The notes beneath the pieces are model-generated. The model saw only the letters and a list, made by a program, of their open reading frames with translations. It searched no databases and had not been told where the DNA came from. From the NCBI RefSeq assembly GCF_003071365.1, contig NZ_CP028960.1, forward strand, positions 1,922,001 through 1,986,000: a stretch of DNA of 64,000 nucleotides, given 5' to 3'. The first letter of the stretch is position 1; each line of letters opens with the position of its first letter. Origin of the DNA: Methyloceanibacter sp. wino2. Lineage in GTDB: Bacteria; Pseudomonadota; Alphaproteobacteria; Rhizobiales; Methyloligellaceae. The translations under genes were made by a program, and so were the position numbers. Of this stretch, positions 1 to 10,275 are shown piece by piece.

Positions 1-618
1 GATCTCCGAGCCTTCGATGCGCTTCTGCAGCCAGGCCCGCTGATCGGGGTCGGAGATGTGCATGTACTCGAAGCCGATCGTGCCGCCATAGGTCTTTTCC
101 AGAACCGCGAGCACTTGGGCCAGATCGGCGAACTCGAACCCCAGCGCGCCGCCGATATAGATGGGCCGCGAATAGTCCGCCGGCGTGAAGCCATAGGTCT
201 CGGGGTTGAGTTCGGGATGAGCGCCACGTTCGATGAGACGCAGCGGGTCGAGCTTGGCGATCAGATGGCCACGCGTGCGGTAGGCGCGGATTAGCATGCG
301 TGCCCCCAGCGTATCGCGGGCAGCGTCGAGTGCTTCGGCCTGGGTCAGCGCGCCGTCGGGTGCGACGGCCATTGCGGTCGATTGCGCGCCATTCTTCCAA
401 GACGGCGCCCGGTTCCAGGCACCCCAAGAGGGACCTTCCGCGTCGGCGATGACGTTCTTGGCGTCGTCGCCGAGATTGGCAAAGAAGTGTTGCCAGTCTT
501 CTGAGACCGACGATGGGTCGGCCTCGTACAGGGCGTAGAGCTCGGCGAGGTAGGTGGCGTTGGCGCCATCCAGGAAAGAGGTCTGGGCGAAAACCTCGCT
601 GGCTTCGTATCGTGTCAT
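1..618 (-). CDS. sucA: 2-oxoglutarate dehydrogenase E1 component, N-terminal part (runs off the window)
   Basis: Thiamine-diphosphate-dependent E1 subunit of the 2-oxoglutarate dehydrogenase complex, which decarboxylates 2-oxoglutarate in the TCA cycle. The first 206 codons are present; the gene continues beyond base 1. The start ATG (616-618) gives an N-terminus beginning MTRYEASEVFAQTSFLDGAN, typical of alphaproteobacterial SucA, followed by the family motif RTRGHLIAKLDPL and, near the edge, GFEYMHISDPDQRAWLQ. A GAGG lies 8 bases before the ATG. It follows sucD by 78 bases in the rhizobial order mdh-sucC-sucD-sucA, so it is probably cotranscribed with them. Confident from sequence and synteny; the catalytic domains are outside the window. 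Confidence 0.93.
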   Translation of the reverse strand, partial: MTRYEASEVFAQTSFLDGANATYLAELYALYEADPSSVSEDWQHFFANLGDDAKNVIADAEGPSWGAWNRAPSWKNGAQSTAMAVAPDGALTQAEALDAARDTLGARMLIRAYRTRGHLIAKLDPLRLIERGAHPELNPETYGFTPADYSRPIYIGGALGFEFADLAQVLAVLEKTYGGTIGFEYMHISDPDQRAWLQKRIEGSEI

Positions 619-696
619 GGCACCAACCTCGCGGTCCTTATCGGGACCTCCGGCGTGCCGGGCAAAAAAGGCAAGCGTTTGGCGCCCAGCGCACCC

Positions 697-1569
697 TTAG
701 CTAAATATTCCTGCAAGCGTTGTTCCAAGCGCTGCAGGGGAATGGGACACCACAATACCGGCGTCCTGCATTGCCTCTATTTTGCTCTTTGCGTCGCCCT
801 TGCCGCCCGAAATAACGGCACCGGCATGTCCCATGCGGCGTCCGGGAGGCGCGGTCGCGCCGGCCACGAAGCCTACGATGGGCTTCTTGTTGCCGGCCTT
901 AACCAAGAATTCCGCGGCTTCTTCCTCAGCGCTGCCGCCGATCTCGCCGATCATGATGATGGCTTCGGTGGCGTCGTCCTCAAGGAAGAGCGAGAGCGCG
1001 TCGATGAAGTTCGTCCCGTTGACCGGGTCGCCGCCGATGCCGATGCACGTGGTCTGGCCGAAGCCGACGGCGGTGGTCTGTGCCACGGCCTCATAGGTGA
1101 GCGTGCCGGACCGGGAGACGATGCCGACGCGTCCAGGCTTGTGGATGTGCCCCGGCATGATGCCGATCTTGCACTCGCCCGGCGTGATGATGCCCGGGCA
1201 GTTGGGGCCGATCAGCCGCGTGCCCGACCCGATGAGTGCGCGCTTGACCTTGACCATATCCAGGACGGGAACGCCCTCGGTGATGCAGACGGCAAGCGCG
1301 ATGCCCGCATCGATCGCCTCGAGGATCGCATCGGCCGCAAAGGGCGGCGGAACGTAGATGGCTGATGCGGTCGCGCCTGTCGCCGCGACGGCATCGCGCA
1401 CCGTGTCGAAGACCGGCAGATCGAGATGCGTCGTGCCGCCTTTGCCGGGGGTGACGCCGCCCACCATCTTGGTGCCGTAGGCGATTGCTTGTTCGGTGTG
1501 GAATGTGCCTTGAGAGCCTGTGAAACCCTGGCAAATGACGCGCGTGTTCTTATTGACGAGGACTGACAT
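697..1569 (-). CDS. sucD: Succinyl-CoA synthetase (ADP-forming) alpha subunit
   Basis: Alpha subunit of the TCA enzyme that converts succinyl-CoA to succinate with substrate-level phosphorylation. The 290-aa length is standard. Visible are the N-terminal CoA-binding Rossmann region ([15 protein letters not shown]), the central [18 protein letters not shown] segment and the phosphohistidine motif [20 protein letters not shown], with the phosphorylated His near residue 248. It lies 59 bases downstream of sucC and 78 bases upstream of sucA on the same strand, so one operon is likely. No strong Shine-Dalgarno precedes the ATG, which is compatible with translation following sucC. Confidence 0.97.
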   Translation of the reverse strand: MSVLVNKNTRVICQGFTGSQGTFHTEQAIAYGTKMVGGVTPGKGGTTHLDLPVFDTVRDAVAATGATASAIYVPPPFAADAILEAIDAGIALAVCITEGVPVLDMVKVKRALIGSGTRLIGPNCPGIITPGECKIGIMPGHIHKPGRVGIVSRSGTLTYEAVAQTTAVGFGQTTCIGIGGDPVNGTNFIDALSLFLEDDATEAIIMIGEIGGSAEEEAAEFLVKAGNKKPIVGFVAGATAPPGRRMGHAGAVISGGKGDAKSKIEAMQDAGIVVSHSPAALGTTLAGIFS

Positions 1570-1628
1570 GATGCAAAGCTAAGCCGGTTTGAGGAAGGAT
1601 TTGTGACACGAAGTTCAACGTGCGGACG

Positions 1629-2795
1629 CTAGGCGACTCCAATGGCGTCCACCGCTTTTTTGGCGGCGTCGTCCAGATCGTCGGCGGGGATGATGTCTAG
1701 ACCCGATTGCGACAGGAGCTCCTTGCCGCGCTCTACGTTGGTCCCTTCGAGGCGGACGACCAGCGGCACGCCGATATTCGTCTCCTTGGCCGCGGCAATG
1801 ATGCCCTCGGCAATCGTATCGCAGCGCATGATGCCGCCGAAAATGTTCACCAGCACTCCCTTAACATTGGGGTCCGAGAGGATCAGCTTGAAAGCCGCAG
1901 TGACCTTCTCCGTGGTTGCACCACCTCCAACGTCTAGGAAGTTCGCAGGCTCGGCGCCATAGTACTTAATGATGTCCATGGTCGCCATGGCGAGCCCGGC
2001 GCCGTTGACCATGCAGCCGATATTGCCGTCGAGCTTGACGTAAGAGAGGTCGTGCTTGGAGGCTTCGACCTCGGCCGGGTCCTCCTCGTGGAAGTCGCGC
2101 AGCGCCTCGATATCCGGATGGCGGAACAGGGCGTTATCCTCAAACCCCATCTTCGCATCGAGGCATTCGAGCTGGCCGTCCTTGGTGACGACCAGCGGGT
2201 TGATCTCGATGAGGCTCGCGTCCTTCTCGACGAAGAGCGTGTAGAGCTGCTTGATGAGCTTGCCGCACTGCTTGGCGAGATCGCCTTTGAGCCCCAGCGC
2301 GTCGGCGATCACGCGCCCATGAAAAGCGCTGAGGCCCGATGCGGGGTCCACATCGACGGTGGTGATCTTCTCGGGCGTCTCCGCCGCCACTTCCTCGATG
2401 TTCACGCCGCCCTCGGTCGAGGCGACGAAGGCGATCCGTCCCGTTGCGCGGTCTACCAGAAGCGACAGGTAGAGCTCGCGGTCGATGGCGGTGCCTTCGG
2501 TGACGAAGACGCTGCGCACGATGCGTCCCTTGGGCCCGGTCTGCGGCGTGATCAAAGCCTTGCCGAGCATCCGGTCGGCTTCCGCATGCATCTCCTGGAT
2601 GGTCTTGACGATCTTGACGCCGCCGCCCTTGCCGCGCCCGCCGGCGTGGATCTGCGCTTTTACGACGAGTACATCGCCGTTGAGCGCCTTGGCCTTTTCG
2701 ACCGCTTCGTCGGCGGTGGTGGCGACCACGCCGTTGCCGACAGGAGCACCGAAGGCCTTGAGCAGATCCTTCGCCTGGTATTCGTGAATGTTCAT
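1629..2795 (-). CDS. sucC: Succinyl-CoA synthetase (ADP-forming) beta subunit
   Basis: Beta subunit of succinyl-CoA synthetase, carrying the ATP-grasp nucleotide-binding domain and the succinate site. The 388-aa product starts [19 protein letters not shown], the family N-terminus, contains the ATP-grasp stretch [18 protein letters not shown] around residues 45-62, the EINPL metal-binding motif and the GGGATTEKV and [11 protein letters not shown] segments of the C-terminal ligase domain. GGAGAG lies about 6 bases before the ATG. It sits 33 bases after mdh in the mdh-sucCD-sucA operon. Confidence 0.97.
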   Translation of the reverse strand: MNIHEYQAKDLLKAFGAPVGNGVVATTADEAVEKAKALNGDVLVVKAQIHAGGRGKGGGVKIVKTIQEMHAEADRMLGKALITPQTGPKGRIVRSVFVTEGTAIDRELYLSLLVDRATGRIAFVASTEGGVNIEEVAAETPEKITTVDVDPASGLSAFHGRVIADALGLKGDLAKQCGKLIKQLYTLFVEKDASLIEINPLVVTKDGQLECLDAKMGFEDNALFRHPDIEALRDFHEEDPAEVEASKHDLSYVKLDGNIGCMVNGAGLAMATMDIIKYYGAEPANFLDVGGGATTEKVTAAFKLILSDPNVKGVLVNIFGGIMRCDTIAEGIIAAAKETNIGVPLVVRLEGTNVERGKELLSQSGLDIIPADDLDDAAKKAVDAIGVA

Positions 2796-2828
2796 AAAAA
2801 ACTCTCCGGACGCGGAACGTGTGTGGAC

Positions 2829-3854
<1,026 letters not shown>

Positions 3855-3989
3855 CTACGACATCTTTTGATGGTTAGATGTAATCGTCCTTGCGCGCAAG
3901 TTTGCGATGACAATCGCCTGCATCTTTGGTTCGCAGTCGGGCACATTAGGGGTTAGTCTCGGTCGGGAGATGCACATCCCGGAGAAACG

Positions 3990-4490
3990 ATGACCGGCAA
4001 CCACCCTGCAAAGAGCGGTTCCGGGCCGGATTCCGGCTCGGGGCCCGGACCCGACGAAGAGCGTCGCGCCCCCACGGATGAGGAGCTTGATGCGACCCCG
4101 CCATTACCGCTGGTGGTGTGGGCTGCGCGCTGCGCCAGCTACTTCCTGGCTCTCGGCGGGATCATGCTCGTGTCCTATGCCGTGTACGGGTTCGACACCG
4201 ATCCCAACAGCTTTCCGCCCGGCTTCAGGCTGAATCCGCTTCAGGCGTTGGTCAATTTGGTGTGGGGGGCTGCCGGCACCCTGATCGGTTTCTTCCGCCC
4301 GCGCCATGCCACGGCCTTCGTCCTTGCCTTTGCTGCCTTCTACACCGTTGTCGCCGGCTTCGGCACGTTCGAGGGGTCGGCGCTCGGGATGCAGTTGGGG
4401 ACGTCCGCCAAGATCTTCTATTGGGTCGTCGTGGCGTTCGCCTGGGCGGCCGGGCTCAACGCGCTGTTAAGGCGGAGCGATACGGACTAG
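3990..4490 (+). CDS. Small membrane protein of unknown function
   Basis: Predicted 166-aa inner-membrane protein. The first about 40 residues form a soluble Gly/Pro/Ser- and acid-rich leader; after it come about four hydrophobic segments, roughly residues 43-68, 84-101, 108-127 and 140-160. A GGAG lies 5 bases before the ATG. It is divergent from mdh. The central part (NPLQALVNLVWGAAGTLIGF followed by FAAFYTVVAGFGTFEG) is reminiscent of DUF4383-type membrane proteins, but I recognise this only loosely and assign no function. Confidence 0.7.
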   Translation: MTGNHPAKSGSGPDSGSGPGPDEERRAPTDEELDATPPLPLVVWAARCASYFLALGGIMLVSYAVYGFDTDPNSFPPGFRLNPLQALVNLVWGAAGTLIGFFRPRHATAFVLAFAAFYTVVAGFGTFEGSALGMQLGTSAKIFYWVVVAFAWAAGLNALLRRSDTD

Positions 4491-4535
4491 CCGGGCTCTC
4501 ACGATGGGCCGCAGGCTGACGACCCGTCACCAACC

Positions 4536-5021
4536 CTATTCGTCTTCGGGATACTCGCTTGCCGCGGGCGCGCCGGCTGTCTCGGCCGGTGCCGGAACGA
4601 TCGTCGCGAGCGGCGCCGCTTTGGGCTTGATCCGAACCACATAGAGCGTCGCGGGCTCCGTCTTGCTCGGGTTCCACCCGCGATGAACCACGTTCGGCGC
4701 CAGCACGTTGGTCTTGCCCTTGGCGACCTCGTAAGGGGGCTTACCCTCCTCCTCGAGCATGATCGATCCGTGAAGCGCGTATTCGATCTCGACCGCGTCC
4801 TTATGGACATGCCAGGGCACCGCGCTTTGGGGCGGGAACGTATAGATCTGAATGTCGACTTCTTTGTCGGGGTCGGTGGCTAGAGGCTCCGTCGCAATGT
4901 GCTCGGCTTGGACTTTCGGCGGTGCGCCCGGCTCGCGTGCTTGAACGGCGGGTGCGCCGAACCCAAGCGCGAGGAGGACAAACGCGACGGCAACGGGGCG
5001 GGTGGTTTTCGTCAGGGTCAT
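4536..5021 (-). CDS. Exported cupin-domain protein
   Basis: 161-aa protein with a signal peptide (hydrophobic AVAFVLLALGFGAPAVQA, probable cleavage after QA, near residue 28) and a single cupin-2 barrel. The barrel shows a metal-binding-like PWHVHKDAVEIEY motif around residues 68-80 and a later VLAPNVVHRGWN motif with the second His. The tail is Ala/Pro-rich and acidic. A periplasmic location follows from the signal peptide; the ligand or reaction cannot be read from sequence. Convergent with the small membrane protein gene and divergent from the lipoprotein-like gene at 5143. Confidence 0.75.
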   Translation of the reverse strand: MTLTKTTRPVAVAFVLLALGFGAPAVQAREPGAPPKVQAEHIATEPLATDPDKEVDIQIYTFPPQSAVPWHVHKDAVEIEYALHGSIMLEEEGKPPYEVAKGKTNVLAPNVVHRGWNPSKTEPATLYVVRIKPKAAPLATIVPAPAETAGAPAASEYPEDE

Positions 5022-5142
5022 TGGGGCAGAATAGCCCGGGAGCCGTCAGGGCCTAAGGATTTCTGTGGGCTACGGGCGCTTTCCCCCGCCGCAAAGCGCC
5101 CGCAATCTAGCGTTACGGCGTGTTCGAGGCTTATGGGAAGAC

Positions 5143-5640
5143 ATGAACTTGGGCGCATTTCGCGAAACTCTAGGCGCAGCACGGGAAGCATTTTCGGCAC
5201 GACGTGGTTGGCGCGCCGCGCTGGTGGCGGGGCTGACGGTATTTGCCTCCGGGTGCGGCGGCGGCTTCTCGGGTCCTGAACAGGCCATCCAGGATCTCAC
5301 GCGGGTCGACTACGGCAAGCCCTATATCGGCATGAGCAAGCAGCAGGTCCTGCAATGCGCCGGTCAGCCGCGCTCGCAGATCCCGGCCAGCGGCGGCGCC
5401 GAAACGCTCATCTACCACTACAAGGGGGCGGGGCCGGTTCCGGGCGGCACCCCGAAGGACGCCACCTGTACCGCGAGCCTTACCTTCCAGGGCGGCAAGC
5501 TGATACGCGTGAGCTACTCGCATAAGGAAGGGCGCAGCCCCTACGCCTGGCAGGCGGAGAAGGATCCCGAGAAGCAAGCGCAGATGAAGCGGGAGGGGAC
5601 GCCAAGCTGTGTGTTCTCGCTGCCGCGTTGCCCGAAATAA
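5143..5640 (+). CDS. Putative exported lipoprotein with BamE/OmlA-like motif
   Basis: I choose the ATG at 5143 (MNLGAFRETL) rather than an in-frame ATG 26 codons upstream, because it gives a 165-aa protein with a basic N-region, a hydrophobic stretch (AALVAGLTVFAS) and a Cys in SGCGGG. The residue three before that Cys is Ala rather than Leu, so the lipobox is weak. The mature part contains GMSKQQVLQCAGQP, resembling the GMTxxQV...GxP motif of SmpA/OmlA/BamE-type outer-membrane lipoproteins. Function is otherwise unknown. A strong hairpin follows its stop at 5650-5689. Confidence 0.65.
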   Translation: MNLGAFRETLGAAREAFSARRGWRAALVAGLTVFASGCGGGFSGPEQAIQDLTRVDYGKPYIGMSKQQVLQCAGQPRSQIPASGGAETLIYHYKGAGPVPGGTPKDATCTASLTFQGGKLIRVSYSHKEGRSPYAWQAEKDPEKQAQMKREGTPSCVFSLPRCPK

Positions 5641-5649
5641 GCCCCACGA

Positions 5650-5689
5650 AAAAAGCCCGGCCCGACAAAAATCGGTGAGACCGGGCTTT
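5650..5689 (-). terminator. Hairpin terminator between the lipoprotein gene and sdhB
   Basis: AAAGCCCGG (5652-5660) pairs with CCGGGCTTT (5681-5689). Read on the minus strand the stem is followed by a run of six T, which makes it the likely intrinsic terminator of the sdh operon 45 bases after the sdhB stop. It may also end the plus-strand lipoprotein transcript, which stops 12 bases before it. Confidence 0.8.
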
Positions 5690-5734
5690 CCGCAACACAT
5701 TTTCGATTGGGATCGGTGCGCGCGCGTGAAGCGC

Positions 5735-6523
5735 CTACATGCGCTCGACCATCTTCCGTTTCAGATTGGCGATCGCCGCCGCCGGGTTCAGACCCTTGGG
5801 GCAGGCCTTGGTGCAGTTGAGGATGGTATGGCAGCGATAGAGCCGGAAGGGATCTTCCAGGTCGTCCAGCCGCTCGCCCGTGCGTTCGTCGCGGGAGTCC
5901 TCGACCCAGCGATTAGCCTGCAGCAGGATGGCCGGTCCGAGATACCGATCGCCGTTCCACCAATAGGACGGGCAGGCGGTCGAGCAGCAGGCACATAGGA
6001 TGCACTCGTAGAGCCCGTCCAGCTTCTCACGGTCGTCGTGGCTCTGGCGCCATTCTTTCTGCGGTGTCGGGCTGTCGGTCTTGAGCCAGGGCTCGATCTC
6101 GCGGTGCTGCGCATAGAACTGCGTCATGTCCGGCACGAGATCCTTCACCACGGGCATGTGCGGCAGCGGATAGATGGCGATGGCCGCGCCCCTGGCCTCT
6201 TCGGCGTGCATGGTGCAGGCCAGCGTGTTGGTGCCGTCGATGTTCATCGAGCACGACCCGCAGACACCCTCGCGGCACGATCGGCGGAAGGTGAGGGTCG
6301 GGTCGACCTTGTTCTTGATCCACAGAAGCGCGTCCAGAACCATCGGTCCGCACTCGTTCATGTCCACCCAATAGGTGTCGACGCGCGGGTTCTGGCCGGT
6401 GTCCGGGTCATAACGATAGACACGGTATTCGCGCCAGCGGCCGGGCTCGGCGTCCGCGGCGGGCGGGTTCCACTCTTTGCCCTTCTTGATCTTCGAATTC
6501 TTGGGAAGTGCGAATTCAACCAT
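5735..6523 (-). CDS. sdhB: Succinate dehydrogenase iron-sulfur subunit
   Basis: Electron-transfer subunit of respiratory complex II. I use the ATG at 6523 ([12 protein letters not shown]) because GGAAG precedes it and the resulting 262-aa length is usual; an in-frame ATG exists 11 codons upstream. All three cluster motifs are visible: [13 protein letters not shown] for [2Fe-2S], [17 protein letters not shown] for [4Fe-4S] and [18 protein letters not shown] for [3Fe-4S]. It is the last gene of sdhCDAB, 64 bases after sdhA, and is followed by the terminator at 5650-5689. Confidence 0.97.
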   Translation of the reverse strand: MVEFALPKNSKIKKGKEWNPPAADAEPGRWREYRVYRYDPDTGQNPRVDTYWVDMNECGPMVLDALLWIKNKVDPTLTFRRSCREGVCGSCSMNIDGTNTLACTMHAEEARGAAIAIYPLPHMPVVKDLVPDMTQFYAQHREIEPWLKTDSPTPQKEWRQSHDDREKLDGLYECILCACCSTACPSYWWNGDRYLGPAILLQANRWVEDSRDERTGERLDDLEDPFRLYRCHTILNCTKACPKGLNPAAAIANLKRKMVERM

Positions 6524-6587
6524 CTCAGCTTCTTCCTTTGCGCCGGCCGGACTCAACCCCGGCCTGACCCACGTTCGACGCGCGTCT

Positions 6588-8429
6588 CTAGTAGACCCGC
6601 TCTTTCGGCTCGATGTAAGCCACCTCGTTCGACAGCGTGTAGGTATGCACGGGGCGGAAATCGAGCTTCACCGTGTGCGTGCCGTAATCGGCGTAGGACA
6701 GGGTGTGCTTCATCCAATTGGTGTCGTCGCGCTTGGGGAAGTCCTCGCGCGCATGAGCGCCGCGGGACTCTTGACGGGCAAGCGCGCCCTGCACGGTAAC
6801 AGCGGCCTGGGAGATGAGGTTGTCGAATTCCAGCGTCTCGATCAGGTCCGTGTTCCAGATGAGCGACCGGTCCGTGACCTTGATGTCCGCCGCGTCGTCC
6901 CAGACCTTCTTGATGCCCTTCACGCCTTCTTCGAGCACTTCCTCGGTGCGGAACACCGAGCAGTCGCGCTGCATGGTCTTCTGCATGGCGAGACGCAGTT
7001 CGGCGGTTGGCGTGCCGCCATCGGCGTAGCGGAACCCGTCGAACCGCGTGATCGAGGCTTCGCCCGCGCCCTTCGGCAGCTCCGGAATGGCCGAGCCTTT
7101 CGGAATGAGTTCGGCGCAGCGCAGTCCGGCCGCCCGGCCGAAGACGACGAGGTCGATCAGCGAGTTCGAGCCCAGGCGGTTGGCGCCGTGGACCGACACG
7201 CAGGCCGCTTCGCCGAGGGCCATGAGCCCCGGCACGATGGCGTCGGGATCGCCGTTCTTAGGCGCAATCACCTCGCCGTGCATGTTGGTGGGGATCCCGC
7301 CCATATTGTAGTGGCAGGTCGGAATGATCTTGATCGGCTCCTTGCGGGCATCGACGCCGCCGAAGATGCGGGCGAGGTCGGAAATACCCGGCAGGCGCTC
7401 GTCGATCAGATCCGGGTCCAGGTGGTCGAGATGCAGGTGCATGTATTCGCCGTCGGGACCATGCCCGCGGCCTTCGCGGATCTCGATGGTGATGGCGCGG
7501 GAGACCACGTCGCGTGAGGCGAGGTCCTTGGCGGAGGGCGCATAGCGCTCCATGAATTTCTCGCCTTCGGAGTTCCGCAGGAAGCCGCCTTCGCCGCGCG
7601 CGCCTTCGGTGATCAGCACGCCGGCGCCATAGACGCCGGTGGGGTGGAACTGCACGAACTCCATGTCCTGCAAGGGCAGCCCCGCCCGCAGCACCATACC
7701 GTTGCCGTCACCGGTGCAGATGTGTGCGGAAGTACAGGAGAAATAGGCGCGGCCATAACCGCCCGTCGCAAGGATCGTCTGGTGGCCGCGGAAACGGTGG
7801 ATCGACCCGTCGGCCATGTTGATGGCGATTACGCCGCGGCAGGCGCCTTCGTCGTCCATGATGAGATCGATGGCGAAGTACTCGATGAAGAACTCCGCCG
7901 AATGGCGCAGCGCCTGACCGTACATGGTGTGGAGCAGCGCGTGGCCGGTGCGGTCGGCGGCGGCGCAGGTTCGCCGCGCCTGGCCCTTGCCGAACTCGGT
8001 GGTCATGCCGCCGAAGGCGCGCTGGAAAATCTTGCCGTCCTCGGTGCGGGAGAAGGGGACACCCCAGTGCTCCAGCTCGTAGACGGCCTCGGGCGCATGG
8101 CGGCAGAGATATTCGATGCAGTCCTGGTCGCCGAGCCAGTCCGACCCCTTCACGGTGTCGTACATGTGCCAGCGCCAGTCGTCCGGGCCCATATTGCCGA
8201 GCGCGGCGGCGATGCCGCCCTGAGCCGCGACCGTGTGCGAGCGCGTCGGAAAGACCTTGGAGATGCAGGCCGTGCGCAGGCCCGCCTCGCTGGCGCCGAC
8301 CACGGCGCGCAGGCCCGAACCGCCGGCGCCCACGACGATGACGTCATAGGCGTGGTCGGTGATCTCGTAAGCTCGGCCGTTCACACTGACGGCATTGTGC
8401 GGCGTGTTGGGCGTGGCGTCTTGAGGCAT
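6588..8429 (-). CDS. sdhA: Succinate dehydrogenase flavoprotein subunit
   Basis: 613-aa catalytic subunit of complex II that oxidises succinate to fumarate. The FAD-binding dinucleotide fold appears as [21 protein letters not shown] near residues 30-50, then the flavinylation segment with His in [11 protein letters not shown], the substrate-site motif [11 protein letters not shown], the [11 protein letters not shown] motif and, late, [11 protein letters not shown]. Length and motifs are complete. It lies 6 bases after sdhD and 64 bases before sdhB. Confidence 0.98.
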   Translation of the reverse strand: MPQDATPNTPHNAVSVNGRAYEITDHAYDVIVVGAGGSGLRAVVGASEAGLRTACISKVFPTRSHTVAAQGGIAAALGNMGPDDWRWHMYDTVKGSDWLGDQDCIEYLCRHAPEAVYELEHWGVPFSRTEDGKIFQRAFGGMTTEFGKGQARRTCAAADRTGHALLHTMYGQALRHSAEFFIEYFAIDLIMDDEGACRGVIAINMADGSIHRFRGHQTILATGGYGRAYFSCTSAHICTGDGNGMVLRAGLPLQDMEFVQFHPTGVYGAGVLITEGARGEGGFLRNSEGEKFMERYAPSAKDLASRDVVSRAITIEIREGRGHGPDGEYMHLHLDHLDPDLIDERLPGISDLARIFGGVDARKEPIKIIPTCHYNMGGIPTNMHGEVIAPKNGDPDAIVPGLMALGEAACVSVHGANRLGSNSLIDLVVFGRAAGLRCAELIPKGSAIPELPKGAGEASITRFDGFRYADGGTPTAELRLAMQKTMQRDCSVFRTEEVLEEGVKGIKKVWDDAADIKVTDRSLIWNTDLIETLEFDNLISQAAVTVQGALARQESRGAHAREDFPKRDDTNWMKHTLSYADYGTHTVKLDFRPVHTYTLSNEVAYIEPKERVY

Positions 8430-8435
8430 TTCGCA

Positions 8436-8810
8436 TCAGCCTCCGAAACTGATTTTCAAAATGGCGAGGGTCGAGGCGATGGCGACCACCGCTGAGAAAA
8501 AGGTGGCGAGCATGAGCGAGGCTGTCTTGCAGAGCTTGTGGTGGAGGTAGTCCTCGATGATTTCCCGCAAGCCGATCCGCATATGGATTGCGGCGGACCA
8601 GATCAGCGCCAGCATCAAGACAGCGACGACGGGGTTCGCGAGGCAGGCCTTCACGTCGGTGTAGCTCGCGCCGGCGTTGCGGACGATGAAGGCGATCAGG
8701 AAGATCACCAGCGGCACGTTGGCGACGGCCGTGAGCCTTTGGCGCCAGAACGTCTCCGTTCCGTGATGGGCGGCGCCAAGGCCGCGGACGCGTTTGAGCG
8801 GCGTTGCCAT
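8436..8810 (-). CDS. sdhD: Succinate dehydrogenase membrane anchor subunit
   Basis: 124-aa membrane anchor of complex II. Three hydrophobic segments are visible, around residues 32-44, 61-77 and 97-118. The second carries the heme-ligand-type His in WSAAIHMRIGLREIIEDYLHH, a signature of alphaproteobacterial SdhD. The start ATG (8808-8810) follows the sdhC stop by 2 bases and the stop precedes sdhA by 6, so translation is tightly linked. Confidence 0.93.
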   Translation of the reverse strand: MATPLKRVRGLGAAHHGTETFWRQRLTAVANVPLVIFLIAFIVRNAGASYTDVKACLANPVVAVLMLALIWSAAIHMRIGLREIIEDYLHHKLCKTASLMLATFFSAVVAIASTLAILKISFGG

Positions 8811-8812
8811 GG

Positions 8813-9217
8813 CTAGTGGGCTCCCAGGTAGCAATAGCCGAGGATCCAGACGAGGACCGTCAGCACGATCGAGCCGATGATGGTCGCCAGTGCGAGAATC
8901 TCGATCGTCCGTTTGTCGAGCCCGACGCCGGTATCCCAGATGAGATGGCGGATCCCGCCAAGCATGTGGTGGATCAGGGCCCAGGTGAACGCGAAGAGCA
9001 GGACGCGGCCAAGAAAACTGCCGAAGAAGTCCTGCACATAGGCGTAGGCACTCGGGCCCATGCTGACGGCCACGAGCCACCAGGTCAGCAGCCCGAATCC
9101 GACGGCCAGCCCCGCACCGGTGATGCGATGCGCGATGGACATCATCATCGTCAGCATCGGCCGGTAGATCTGCAGATGCGGAGAAAGAGGCCGCTCCGCC
9201 CCAAGCTTATCTGTCAT
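8813..9217 (-). CDS. sdhC: Succinate dehydrogenase cytochrome b556 subunit
   Basis: 134-aa heme-b anchor subunit of complex II and first gene of sdhCDAB. It has the N-terminal signature RPLSPHLQIYRP, the SIAHRITGAGLAVG quinone-site region and the heme-ligand motif HHMLGGIRHLIWDTG at about residues 82-97, with three membrane segments. The promoter of the operon should lie in the 155 bases between its start and the small gene ending at 9373; I could not pick a convincing -35/-10 pair there. Confidence 0.95.
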   Translation of the reverse strand: MTDKLGAERPLSPHLQIYRPMLTMMMSIAHRITGAGLAVGFGLLTWWLVAVSMGPSAYAYVQDFFGSFLGRVLLFAFTWALIHHMLGGIRHLIWDTGVGLDKRTIEILALATIIGSIVLTVLVWILGYCYLGAH

Positions 9218-9372
9218 TGGTTTTTGTATGTGTTGCCCAGTCTGATCTTGTCATAACGCACAGAGAAGACAGGGGCAATCGCGACAGCCTGGGCCCTTTG
9301 ACCCAGGGCCGAAGCTGCCGAAGCGCGCAGTGCACGCGCCGAAGGCTCTAAACTTTGAGCAGATTCAAGTCT

Positions 9373-9528
9373 CTAAGCGGGCTTAGCGATTTCGTAGCAC
9401 GCTTCTTCGTCGTCGACGAACTTCGACATGATCCAGGTCTGGCCACCGTCGAGCGACTCCCAAACGTGAGAGCCGACGATGTAGGCAACGCCCCCCATCA
9501 TGCCGTCGTACGGTCCTTCCCAAGCCAT
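9373..9528 (-). CDS. 51-aa conserved-looking small protein of unknown function
   Basis: Short open frame from ATG 9526-9528 to TAG 9373-9375, preceded by GGGGGAG about 7 bases before the ATG. The peptide (MAWEGPYDGMMGGVAYIVGS at its N-terminus, then a middle with HVWESLDGGQTWIMSKF and an acidic end) is soluble, rich in Trp/Gly and not membrane-like. The middle resembles a BNR/Asp-box (SxDGGxTW) as found in sialidase-type beta-propellers, though a single box cannot form a propeller. Coding is supported by the ribosome-binding site and codon usage like its neighbours. Function unknown. Confidence 0.6.
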   Translation of the reverse strand: MAWEGPYDGMMGGVAYIVGSHVWESLDGGQTWIMSKFVDDEEACYEIAKPA

Positions 9529-9626
9529 GGGCAACTCCCCCAAGTCGCGGAACTAAGAGGCTCAAGAATGGGACCAAAAACTTTTACATAAGGTTTACAC
9601 TAACGAATTGTGACGGGGACAACGGC

Positions 9627-10148
9627 CTATTCGGTGATCACGCCGCACGCGATCCGGGGACCGGCATCGCCCGCCGGGTCCGAGACATAGTCGTCGCCCT
9701 TCTCGTGGAGCACGATGGCCGTGCCTTCCCCTGTGAGAAGGCTCGGCAGGCTCACCATCTGGTTCAGCACCTCGATGTGCAGCTTGCCGTTCTCGGGAAC
9801 ATGAATGTTGGGCATGTCGCCCGCATGAGGCCCGGCCGGGTTCTTGAGGCCGTGCTGGTCTTCCTCCGGGTTGAAGTGCCCGCCGGCGGATTTGAAGTCC
9901 GGCGCCTCGCATTTGCCCGTCCCGTGGATGTGGAACGCGTGTGTGCCCTCCGGCAGCGCGGTCAGGTCGGCATCGAGCAGAACGCCCGAGGGCACCGCCG
10001 TCAGCGTCACCGTTCCGACTTCCTTGCCGTCCGGGTTCTGCAGGACTGCCTTGGCCGTCTCCGCCGCCGACGCCGTAGAAACCAAGGCCGGAGTAGCGAG
10101 GGTGACCGTGACGGCTCCAAGGGCGGCAAGACGGAACAGGTTCTTCAT
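9627..10148 (-). CDS. sodC: Periplasmic Cu/Zn superoxide dismutase
   Basis: Dismutates superoxide in the periplasm. The 173-aa precursor has a signal peptide ending in STASA at about residue 28. Metal-site motifs are intact: HAFHIHGTGKC (copper His pair and the disulfide Cys), GGHFNPEEDQHG and GPHAGDMPNI (zinc/copper His and Asp), IVLHEKGDDYVSDPAGDAG and the closing ACGVI with the second Cys. The region downstream to 9529 has no clear terminator. It stands alone between the mesaconyl-CoA hydratase gene and the 51-aa gene. Confidence 0.95.
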   Translation of the reverse strand: MKNLFRLAALGAVTVTLATPALVSTASAAETAKAVLQNPDGKEVGTVTLTAVPSGVLLDADLTALPEGTHAFHIHGTGKCEAPDFKSAGGHFNPEEDQHGLKNPAGPHAGDMPNIHVPENGKLHIEVLNQMVSLPSLLTGEGTAIVLHEKGDDYVSDPAGDAGPRIACGVITE

Positions 10149-10275
10149 CGCGAAAATCTCCTTCAGGGCGGCGCCTCACTTCACTGAGGCCGATTGAACT
10201 TAGGCATCACTCTAACGCGAGAGAGAGGCCTAAGGGAGGCGGCGCGACCGCGCGCCACCCTCGAGCACGGCTGCC

